A stretch of DNA of 11,574 nt, from NCBI GenBank assembly GCA_003455945.1, contig DMPQ01000158.1, forward strand, positions 204 through 11,777, given 5' to 3'. This document shows positions 1 to 9,048 of this stretch, piece by piece. The notes beneath the pieces are model-generated. The model was not told where the DNA came from and ran no database searches. It saw nothing but the letters and a program-made list of their open reading frames with translations. The translations under genes and the position numbers were made by a program. Numbering within the stretch: position 1 is the stretch's first letter; the number at the start of each line of letters is the position of its first letter. This stretch comes from Planctomycetaceae bacterium (lineage in GTDB: Bacteria > Planctomycetota > Planctomycetia > Pirellulales > Pirellulaceae).

Positions 1-76
1 CCCGGGCCAGGCCGTGCGCAGCGATGCCGCGATGCCTGCCGACCTCCCACCTCCTTCCGATTCGGGAATCACGACC

Positions 77-3469
<3,393 letters not shown>

Positions 3470-3485
3470 CTCGCGGCAGATCGCC

Positions 3486-6320
3486 TCAGCGACGGCCGGT
3501 CGGCAGCGCGGTGTGGACGGTCAGATCGTCGAGCAGGACTTCGCCGTAGCCTTGGATGTCGATCGTCACGGTTAGCGGCGAGGTGTCGAAGGCGCCGCGA
3601 TACGAAGTGAACTCCTGCCACTCGCCGGGGCGAATCGTCAGCCAGCGCCCCAGTCGGGATCCGCCGAGCGAATCCTCGATCCAGATCTTGAGCGGGCGTT
3701 GCGAGTCGCCGGGAACGGCGCGGATCCAACCATGGATGCGGGCGACGTGCGACGCTTCGACGCGCACTTCGGGACTCGTCAGTCGAACGGTCGCGGCATC
3801 GATGCCGGGGACCGGCGGAGTCGCGGGCCCTGACGTTCTGACTCGCAGCGCCATGTTGCCGCCGTGAGCCGCCTCGGTCGTGAGTTCGATCGATACCTCT
3901 TCACCGGTCGCGGCCCAGCGGTCGTTCCGCCAACCGGATCGGACCATGTGACCGAGGTCCTCGAAGTCGCCACCGGGGAGCGTGCTGCCGAGCCACGGTG
4001 TCCCTCGCAGTCGCAGCGCGAGATCCCAGTGCGCCGGCAGGCTGCCGATGTCCAGACAGAGCGGACTGGCGCCCGGAGTCGCGAAGGGACCGGCAGCCGA
4101 GTCGACGAGCAGGCGACGCGAGCGATCGAGTTCGCTTCGGGCCGCAACGAGCGAGGCGTACGCGGCGTCGAGATTGCGCCCCAGCAGCATCCGCTCGCCG
4201 TTGGCCGTCGTCTCGATCGAGCGGCGAAAGACGGCATACGCCTCGGCACTCCCGGCTCGATAAGGTTCCAGCTCTCCCTGCACGTTCGATTGCTTGCCGG
4301 TCCAGCTGGCGAGCAGCTCCTGCTGCAGCGCGAGCTGATCGATCGCCTCGTCCGGCGCTTCGGCTCGATCCAGATGCGCGACGGCCAACGGGTCTTGAGT
4401 CAGCACGACCGCCTCGACCACATCGCGCTCCGGAAGCAGGATGGAGGAACCGGTCGGCGTGCGGCGTTGCACGAGCGGGCGGACGCCGGTCTCGGTCACC
4501 CGCAGGGCGCGAGCCGAAACGAAGGCTCCCGAGTCGAGCAGCGCGAGTTCGGGCGGCGTGCCGACGACCGAGCCGTCGGCCGGCAATGCGATGAGCAGGC
4601 GTGCGCGAGGCGTCTCGATCGAAGCGGCTCGCCAATCGGGGCGCGAAGTGCCGACGACCGAGCCGACCTGCCCTCCGGCTGCCCAGGGTTCCAGGCGATC
4701 GATCCAACCGTTGATCCAGCGCGCCGTCGCCGCTCGGCGGCGCGAAGCGGAGTCGAGGCCGTCCAGACGACCGGTGGTGCGGATCGCGATCCCTCGTGCG
4801 CCCGCCGCGATCGCCGCGAAGACGGCGCGCTTCGCGGCCTCCGGAGTCGTTTCGAGATCGGGGACGTTGCCGCCGCCGAGTGCGGCGACCTGACGGACGA
4901 GTGCCGGACTCGCTTCCAGCGGAATCGCTCCGATCAGCAGCGTCCCGCCGCGACATCGGGTCCGAAAGTCGACGAGCAGATCGTACGGATCGATGCCGGC
5001 CGGCCAACCGAGTTCGCCGGTCAACGGCGTCTCGACGAGATCCAGTGTCCGACTGTGGCGCGCCGCCAGCGGCCGGACGTCGGCATGCAACAGTCGCGAC
5101 CGAGTCGCCGGCGAGGTGCGAAGGCTTCCGGCCAATTCGCCGAGCGCCTGTTCGCTGCGGGCATCGAGCTGAGTGCCGACGCTCCAGGCGAGCACGCGCG
5201 TGAACTCGCGATCGTCGGCAAGCGCCCGATAGCCGGCAGGAGGCGGTGCGATGATCCAGAGCCCCAGGCGCGCCGCTTCCTGATTGACCGCGCTGGTCGG
5301 CGCGGCGGTCAGGCGGACCGCATTGAAACCCATCGCCGCCAACTGCTCCAGCGGCTCCCCCTGATGATCGACCAGCTTCAGGAAGAAGGGGCGTTCGTCG
5401 ACGATCAGATGCGTCTCGTCGCGGCGCGGAATGCTCGTCCGACCGGTCGACTGCCACGGACGAGAACCGTCCGGCAGAACGATCTCCTGTTGCCAGGCGA
5501 CGTTGCGGACGTCGAACGCCCGTGACGAACGATCGACGACCTCGGCCGCATCGATCACTTCGTCGGTCGCCGACTCGAGCGGCACGAACCCCTCGATCGC
5601 CAAGTCGTCGGTCCAGACCACCGTCTCGCCCGGCCCGCCGTAGATGTCGAGCACGATCCCCGACACGAACGCATCGCGCGCATCGAAGTCGGGACGGCCG
5701 GTGTTCAGTCGGACCGCATGCACGGCACGCTGGAACAGGAGCTTGAAGTCGATCGGCAGCCGGGCGAAGTCGAGCTGTTGCCACTCGCCGACCTTGTCGT
5801 ACGACGGGCCGCGAATCAGACGCTTGACGAAGCCCTCGCCGTCGGGAGCCGGCTCGTGAGGGAACTCGACGACCGCCATCAGTCTCAGGCCGGGGCGATT
5901 CGACTTGATCCAAAGCGATGGAGCGAAGGAGGGGAGGAGTCGACAGGGAGGGACCGGGTGCAACAGATAGGCGCGAGTCCCCTGCCCGGCCCGAATCCGG
6001 ATCGTCTCGCTCAGGTCGCCCGAGAAGCGATCGGCCCCGGTTCGCTGATGGAGCACGATCTGCGCGGCACAGTCCTCTTCGACCAGTTTCCAGCTGACAT
6101 GCGGACTCTCGAACCGATCGAGCTGCACCTGGGCAGCGAGCGGCGTCGTCGAGGGGAGGAGAACGAGCAGGACCAGGGGGGCAAGCAGCGGCGTGACGAC
6201 CTGAGAGCGAAACATCGACCGGCGGCTCGATCCGAGCGACGTGACGACAGGGCCGCGTCGGTCGACGAGCGACCGGGAAATCGTCTCGGGCGGCAAGGTT
6301 TCGCGTTTCGGGCCGTCCAT
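3486..6320 (-). CDS. Exported glycosidase-like TIM-barrel protein with flanking beta-sandwich modules
   Basis: This encodes a 944-residue protein. ATG 6320 is chosen because AAGGAAGG lies just upstream and GC-rich third positions begin there. ATG 6215 (residue 36) is the alternative and sits directly at the hydrophobic signal segment (about 41-58, followed by PLAAQ). Residues 65-250 look like a beta-sandwich: short alternating strands, and VVWTDDLAIEGF as in carbohydrate-binding folds. Residues 305-545 resemble a glycoside hydrolase TIM barrel: a FFLKLVDHQGEPLEQL opening, then GFNAVRL, RLGLWIIAPPP and VLAWSVGTQLD, the last where clan-A enzymes normally carry Asn-Glu. Residues 783-935 resemble a CBM4/9-type jelly roll, with GGDFED at the start and GEVLLDDLTVH at the end. 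I recognise the pattern as a conserved secreted planctomycete protein but can name no substrate. With no visible acid/base Glu it may be a binding protein or an unusual hydrolase. It is convergent with the PSCyt1/DUF1553 gene. Confidence 0.85.
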   Translation of the reverse strand: MDGPKRETLPPETISRSLVDRRGPVVTSLGSSRRSMFRSQVVTPLLAPLVLLVLLPSTTPLAAQVQLDRFESPHVSWKLVEEDCAAQIVLHQRTGADRFSGDLSETIRIRAGQGTRAYLLHPVPPCRLLPSFAPSLWIKSNRPGLRLMAVVEFPHEPAPDGEGFVKRLIRGPSYDKVGEWQQLDFARLPIDFKLLFQRAVHAVRLNTGRPDFDARDAFVSGIVLDIYGGPGETVVWTDDLAIEGFVPLESATDEVIDAAEVVDRSSRAFDVRNVAWQQEIVLPDGSRPWQSTGRTSIPRRDETHLIVDERPFFLKLVDHQGEPLEQLAAMGFNAVRLTAAPTSAVNQEAARLGLWIIAPPPAGYRALADDREFTRVLAWSVGTQLDARSEQALGELAGSLRTSPATRSRLLHADVRPLAARHSRTLDLVETPLTGELGWPAGIDPYDLLVDFRTRCRGGTLLIGAIPLEASPALVRQVAALGGGNVPDLETTPEAAKRAVFAAIAAGARGIAIRTTGRLDGLDSASRRRAATARWINGWIDRLEPWAAGGQVGSVVGTSRPDWRAASIETPRARLLIALPADGSVVGTPPELALLDSGAFVSARALRVTETGVRPLVQRRTPTGSSILLPERDVVEAVVLTQDPLAVAHLDRAEAPDEAIDQLALQQELLASWTGKQSNVQGELEPYRAGSAEAYAVFRRSIETTANGERMLLGRNLDAAYASLVAARSELDRSRRLLVDSAAGPFATPGASPLCLDIGSLPAHWDLALRLRGTPWLGSTLPGGDFEDLGHMVRSGWRNDRWAATGEEVSIELTTEAAHGGNMALRVRTSGPATPPVPGIDAATVRLTSPEVRVEASHVARIHGWIRAVPGDSQRPLKIWIEDSLGGSRLGRWLTIRPGEWQEFTSYRGAFDTSPLTVTIDIQGYGEVLLDDLTVHTALPTGRR

Positions 6321-6322
6321 GG

Positions 6323-6330
6323 CCTTCCTT
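6323..6330 (-). promoter_or_regulatory. Shine-Dalgarno site deciding the 6320 start
   Basis: On the minus strand AAGGAAGG stands two bases before ATG 6320; its AAGGA core is five bases from the start. No comparable site precedes the internal ATG 6215. This is the main reason for extending the protein 35 residues upstream of its hydrophobic signal segment. Confidence 0.6.
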
Positions 6331-6392
6331 TTTCGCGAATCGCTGCGGAATCGACTCGTTTCGGGTGCAGCCGCTCGGTCTAATCGGGTCAT

Positions 6393-6411
6393 CGGCGTTT
6401 CGGAAACGCCG
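6393..6411. promoter_or_regulatory. 19-base near-perfect dyad (possible operator)
   Basis: The arms CGGCGTTTC and GAAACGCCG are exact reverse complements around a single central G. As RNA it would need to open at the centre to form a loop. As DNA it looks like a binding site for a dimeric repressor such as a TetR- or MarR-type protein. It lies 73 bases upstream of the minus-strand gene start at 6320 and 262 bases upstream of the small gene at 6673, so it could act on either. Confidence 0.4.
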
Positions 6412-6434
6412 CGTGCGGTCGCCTTCGGGAAGCA

Positions 6435-6452
6435 TGTCGCATTTCGGCGACA
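6435..6452 (+). repeat. 6-bp inverted repeat with 6-base loop
   Basis: The arms TGTCGC and GCGACA surround ATTTCG. Alone this would be weak, since short GC-rich stems arise by chance. It is listed because it lies directly before the first GCAA tetraloop hairpin in the dyad cluster. Confidence 0.35.
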
Positions 6453-6455
6453 GGA

Positions 6456-6467
6456 CGACGCAAGTCG
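6456..6467 (+). repeat. GCAA-tetraloop hairpin, copy 1
   Basis: CGAC and GTCG close on GCAA. The stem is only four pairs, but the 11 bases GACGCAAGTCG recur exactly at 6556-6566, where the stem is longer. GCAA belongs to the GNRA class, the commonest stabilising RNA tetraloop and a frequent tertiary-contact element. The opposite strand would present TTGC, which is not of this class. Confidence 0.4.
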
Positions 6468-6483
6468 AGCTTCTATCAGGGTT

Positions 6484-6498
6484 TGGAGAGCGACTCCA
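6484..6498 (+). repeat. Short inverted repeat TGGAG/CTCCA
   Basis: Five exact pairs (TGGAG with CTCCA) enclose AGCGA. The stem can be lengthened by two G-U pairs if transcribed, which helps only in RNA and only modestly. It lies between the two copies of the GCAA hairpin. Confidence 0.3.
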
Positions 6499-6527
6499 GG
6501 CCAAAGCGTGGCGATCGTGCAACATGA

Positions 6528-6544
6528 GGCGTGGGGACCACGCC
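6528..6544 (+). repeat. 7-bp inverted repeat GGCGTGG/CCACGCC with a 3-base loop
   Basis: The arms are perfect reverse complements of mainly G-C pairs around GGA. No T-run follows, so it is not an intrinsic terminator. It lies eight bases before the second GCAA hairpin (6553-6568), and the two could stack if transcribed. Confidence 0.4.
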
Positions 6545-6552
6545 GGACGCAG

Positions 6553-6568
6553 AATGACGCAAGTCGTT
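6553..6568 (+). repeat. GCAA-tetraloop hairpin, copy 2 (longer stem)
   Basis: AATGAC pairs with GTCGTT (six pairs, one of them T-G) around GCAA. It shares GACGCAAGTCG with copy 1, 99 bases upstream. The flanks differ, yet the stem extends by partly non-identical bases. That is what a conserved RNA structure would do, though two copies cannot establish it. Confidence 0.42.
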
Positions 6569-6636
6569 GATGTGTAGGGAGTTGTCGAACACGGATCGTT
6601 CGCTCGCCAGGGAACGGCACACCGCCTGCTTTTCAT

Positions 6637-6656
6637 GGGTGTCAGACGCGACACCC
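6637..6656 (+). repeat. Hairpin GGGTGTC/GACACCC just upstream of the small gene
   Basis: Seven perfect pairs with a six-base loop (AGACGC) end three bases before the GGAGA ribosome binding site of the gene at 6673. The GGTGTC-AGAC-GACACC pattern resembles short REP-type palindromes scattered in many bacterial genomes and mobilised in trans by RAYT (Y1_Tnp) transposases. Only one copy is visible here, so membership in a repeat family is conjecture. Its position could limit ribosome access. Confidence 0.45.
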
Positions 6657-6672
6657 CCGGAGATCAACCCTG

Positions 6673-6963
6673 ATGAACAGCGATCCTCGCCTCGCCTCGG
6701 CCCCCGTCGAAGAGATCCCGAAGGACATGCAGGAACTGGTCCGCGAGATCGAGGCGATGCCGATGCAGTATCGCGCCCGACTCGAACCGCTGATGCAGCG
6801 AGTCGTCGACAGCACGAAGCGTCGTCGCCGGATCCTCTCGCTCGTTCAGGAAGCGCTCAGCCAGCTCCGGCTGGACATGAAGTACCTGGTCTTCGATCTC
6901 GAAGCGACGCGTCGCGAACGAGATGCCTACAAGCAGAGCCTGGATGGCGGAAACGCGGACTGA
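6673..6963 (+). CDS. Small conserved-looking helical protein of unknown function
   Basis: This encodes 96 residues. ATG 6673 follows GGAGA at 6659-6663 with a nine-base gap. After a short, probably disordered N-terminus (to about residue 15), the chain is almost entirely amphipathic helix. A central basic cluster KRRRR (about 49-53) leads into RILSLVQEALSQLRLDMKYL, and a charged segment EATRRERDAYK follows. There is no signal peptide, membrane span, cysteine or recognisable catalytic motif. A cytoplasmic coiled-coil or helical-bundle adaptor is the simplest picture; nucleic-acid binding through the basic cluster is possible. The even amino-acid composition and GC-ending codons support real coding. 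I believe similar small proteins occur in other planctomycetes but can assign no function. The gene sits alone between a structured leader and an intrinsic terminator, so it is probably transcribed monocistronically. Confidence 0.8.
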   Translation: MNSDPRLASAPVEEIPKDMQELVREIEAMPMQYRARLEPLMQRVVDSTKRRRRILSLVQEALSQLRLDMKYLVFDLEATRRERDAYKQSLDGGNAD

Positions 6964-7088
6964 GTCCCCCTTGGTGGCGACTCGGCGACCGCGTCGATCG
7001 GATCTCGCCGGAAACTCTCCTCCTGACCCGCTTCCCAGCCCGGCGCCCGATCGGAACGGCTCCTCCATCCTGACTTTGCCCTCGGAGC

Positions 7089-7132
7089 GAGCGGCGGACC
7101 TTTCCCAGGGGTCCGCCGCTCTTTCGTTTCTT
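7089..7132 (+). terminator. Intrinsic (Rho-independent) terminator
   Basis: GAGCGGCGGACC (7089-7100) pairs perfectly with GGTCCGCCGCTC (7110-7121) as a 12-bp GC-rich stem with a nine-base loop. The T-rich tail TTTCGTTTCTT follows at once (7122-7132). It lies 125 bases after the stop of the 96-residue gene and before the kinase promoter region, so it should end that transcript. The minus-strand reading has no T-run, so it works in one direction only. Nothing coding is seen in 6964-7088. Confidence 0.85.
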
Positions 7133-7273
7133 GGCTCCGATTCGCTTCGTCGAACGTGCGCTGACGATCCATCGCGGCTCGGTTCGCCGACGCTTTGCGG
7201 CGGTCGAGACGGAAGATTCGGTTCGGGACGAGTCTCTTCCCTTGAACCGGTCGGGGTGGCGGAACGGTGAAGG

Positions 7274-7302
7274 TTGCGAGTGGCGGGGGGCTCGAATACG
7301 AT
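7274..7302 (+). promoter_or_regulatory. Candidate sigma-70-type promoter for the kinase gene
   Basis: TTGCGA (7274-7279) and TACGAT (7297-7302) are 17 bases apart, each matching four of six positions of the -35 and -10 consensus. Transcription would start near 7309 and leave a leader of about 105 bases before ATG 7414. The rest of 7133-7413 shows no other feature. Planctomycete promoters are poorly defined and such matches occur by chance, so this is only a candidate. Confidence 0.33.
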
Positions 7303-7413
7303 CGAACTTCGGGTGCGCTCTTCCCGTCGGCCGATGAGGCCCGATCGGAGGGGGCGTGCGTCGAGTCCGCACTCTTCTCGGTCCGCTTCGTCCCCCTCGT
7401 CGACCGGTTGGGC

Positions 7414-8943
7414 ATGTCCAACGTCACCACGGATCAGTTCGCGCAGCGTCTGTTGGACACCAACTTGCTCGAGCCTCGACAGCTCGACGTGGTGTTCGGC
7501 GAACTCGGATCGCGGCACGTCGAACTCGCGGCTCTGCAGCAGCAGCTGCTCCGTCGCGAGCTGATGACCAACTGGCAGATCGACCGAGTCCTGGAAGGGC
7601 ATGTCGCGGGCTACTTCTACGGCCCGTACAAGGTGCTGTATCTGGTCGGTGCCGGTACGTTCGCGCGCGTCTATCGCGCGGTCCATCGCGACTCGGGCGA
7701 GGTGCGTGCGGTCAAGGTGCTCCGGCAGCGCTACACCCAGGATTCGGGGACGCGCGATCGGTTCCTGAGCGAAGCCAAGATGGTGATGACGCTCCGGCAT
7801 CCGAACATCGTGCCGATCTACGACGTCGCCGACGAGCGCGGTCGCTTCTACATGGTGATGGATTTCGTCGAAGGGCAGAACCTTCGCGACTTCGTCAAGG
7901 TGCACGGCAAGCTGAAGCTGACCACCGCGTTGTCGATCACCAAGGACATCGCGGCCGGTCTCGATCATGCCTATCAGAAGGGGATCACGCACCGCGATCT
8001 GAAGCTCTCGAACGTCCTGCTTTCGAGTCGCGGTCGAGCGATGCTCGTCGACTTCGGTCTCGCGGCGGCGGCGGCCGCCGCGGACGACAAGTCGGAAGCG
8101 GGGAACAATCCCCGTTCGATCGATTACGCGGGACTCGAACGAGCGACCGGAGTGCGCCGCGACGACAAGCGGAGCGACATCTTCTTCCTCGGCTGCATGC
8201 TCTATCACATGCTCACGGGGAAGCCGCCGCTGGTCGAAACCAAGGAGCGGATCCAGCGACTGAGCGTGCAGCGCTACCGCGACATCAAGCCGATCGCGAT
8301 CATCGAGCCGTCGCTGCCGCATCGGACGGTGATGCTCGTCAATCAGTGCCTGGAGCTCGACCCCGAGAAGCGAGTCCAGACGCCGGGCGATGCGGTTTCG
8401 ATGCTGCAGGATGCGCTCGCCGCCGCCGAAGCGGGCGACAATCGGACCTACGACGCCGAACTGGCGAAGAAGGATCTCGAAGAGTACCGCAAGCGCGAAC
8501 TGAAGGAACACGAAGGGCGCAATCGGACGATCATGCTGATCGAATCGCATGCCGGCATGCAGGATCGGCTACGCGACAAGCTCAAGTCGGTCGGTTACCG
8601 CGTGCTGATCTTCAGCGATCCGACGCGCGGTCTCGCTCGCTTCCGCAACTTCTTCGACGACTCGGCATCCGATCGCCCGGCCGACTGCGTCATCTTCGGT
8701 TGTTCGGCCCTCGGCTTCGACGCGCTCGACGCCTTCAACGAGTTCGGCAGTCACGAGAACACGAAGAACCTTCCGGCGATTCTGGTGACGAGCGAAAAGC
8801 AGGGGCACTTCGCGAACGAAGCGAAGCTGACGTCGACGCACGTCCACCTTGCCATGCCGATCAAGTTCCGCGAGCTGCGTCGGATCCTGCGGAAGCTTCT
8901 GGGACTCGATGCGGTCGCCGACGCCGACGACGACGAGGACTGA
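7414..8943 (+). CDS. Hanks-type Ser/Thr protein kinase fused to a receiver-like domain
   Basis: This 509-residue cytoplasmic protein has no signal or membrane segment. ATG 7414 is preferred over GTG 7267: the extra 49 residues are low-complexity and unlike the rest, while MSNVTTDQFAQRLLD begins a coherent helical region. Residues 1-65 are a helical N-terminal region. The kinase domain (about 70-340) has the glycine loop GAGTFARV (79-86), ATP-binding Lys101, helix-C Glu120, HRDLKLSN (193-200, catalytic Asp195) and DFG (213-215), so it should be active. It has seven alanines (217-223) right after DFG and YAGLE instead of a usual APE motif. A charged helix (345-368) links to a receiver-like fold (about 371-497). 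There Gly429 occupies the phosphoacceptor Asp position, the acidic pair is reduced to Glu377-Ser378, and Met481 replaces the conserved Lys, so phosphorylation there is unlikely. The C-terminus is an acidic tail, ADADDDED. It likely phosphorylates cytoplasmic targets; substrate and signal are unknown. Confidence 0.93.
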   Translation: MSNVTTDQFAQRLLDTNLLEPRQLDVVFGELGSRHVELAALQQQLLRRELMTNWQIDRVLEGHVAGYFYGPYKVLYLVGAGTFARVYRAVHRDSGEVRAVKVLRQRYTQDSGTRDRFLSEAKMVMTLRHPNIVPIYDVADERGRFYMVMDFVEGQNLRDFVKVHGKLKLTTALSITKDIAAGLDHAYQKGITHRDLKLSNVLLSSRGRAMLVDFGLAAAAAAADDKSEAGNNPRSIDYAGLERATGVRRDDKRSDIFFLGCMLYHMLTGKPPLVETKERIQRLSVQRYRDIKPIAIIEPSLPHRTVMLVNQCLELDPEKRVQTPGDAVSMLQDALAAAEAGDNRTYDAELAKKDLEEYRKRELKEHEGRNRTIMLIESHAGMQDRLRDKLKSVGYRVLIFSDPTRGLARFRNFFDDSASDRPADCVIFGCSALGFDALDAFNEFGSHENTKNLPAILVTSEKQGHFANEAKLTSTHVHLAMPIKFRELRRILRKLLGLDAVADADDDED

Positions 8944-9048
8944 ACGGCTCGGGCTCGGGAACGCTGCCGGAGTCTTCAGGGAAGTCGCCGTCATCGCGAC
9001 CATCGCATCGGCGAGGCCCGCAGCAGACCCGACGCGGCGTGCGTTGTC

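Larger units (their letters stand above)
6321..6672. other. Divergent intergenic region dense in dyads; candidate structured leader
   Basis: About 350 bases separate two divergent genes. I found no convincing protein gene here: the open frames that cross it have no conserved look and show no codon bias. Base composition is visibly less GC-rich than in the flanking genes. At least six hairpin-capable inverted repeats fall between 6393 and 6656, together with an 11-base direct repeat (GACGCAAGTCG at 6457 and 6556). Two of the hairpins close on GCAA, a GNRA tetraloop only when read on the plus strand. That favours an RNA structure transcribed toward the gene at 6673. No clear -10/-35 pair was found. 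Protein operators in DNA are the main alternative. Confidence 0.5.

Noticed and set aside
3864..5525. A 553-codon plus-strand open frame antisense to the same gene
   Set aside because: Arg/Gln/Asp-rich shadow translation without domains; explained by mirror codon bias of the real gene.
3901..6654. A 917-codon open frame on the minus strand overlapping the exported glycosidase-like gene in another frame
   Set aside because: Its translation is arginine/serine-rich low-complexity text with no motifs, typical of a shadow frame in GC-rich DNA. The alternative frame has a signal peptide and coherent domains.
6393..6660. CRISPR array or insertion-sequence ends suggested by clustered repeats
   Set aside because: Repeats differ in sequence, are not regularly spaced, and no transposase, cas gene or target-site duplication is present.
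6964..7088. Possible additional small gene between the 96-residue gene and its terminator
   Set aside because: No frame with start, ribosome binding site and plausible composition; it reads as an ordinary 3' untranslated stretch.
7267..7413. N-terminal extension of the kinase from GTG 7267
   Set aside because: Low-complexity sequence, absence of a better ribosome binding site, and overlap with the candidate promoter. ATG 7414 starts the coherent N-terminal region.
6664..8550. A 628-codon minus-strand open frame antisense to the small gene and the kinase
   Set aside because: It crosses two well-supported genes and the intrinsic terminator, and its translation is the antisense image of their codons.
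8944..9048. Possible bidirectional terminator between the convergent kinase and serA genes
   Set aside because: Only short weak pairings are visible and no T-run on either strand, so no terminator is claimed.
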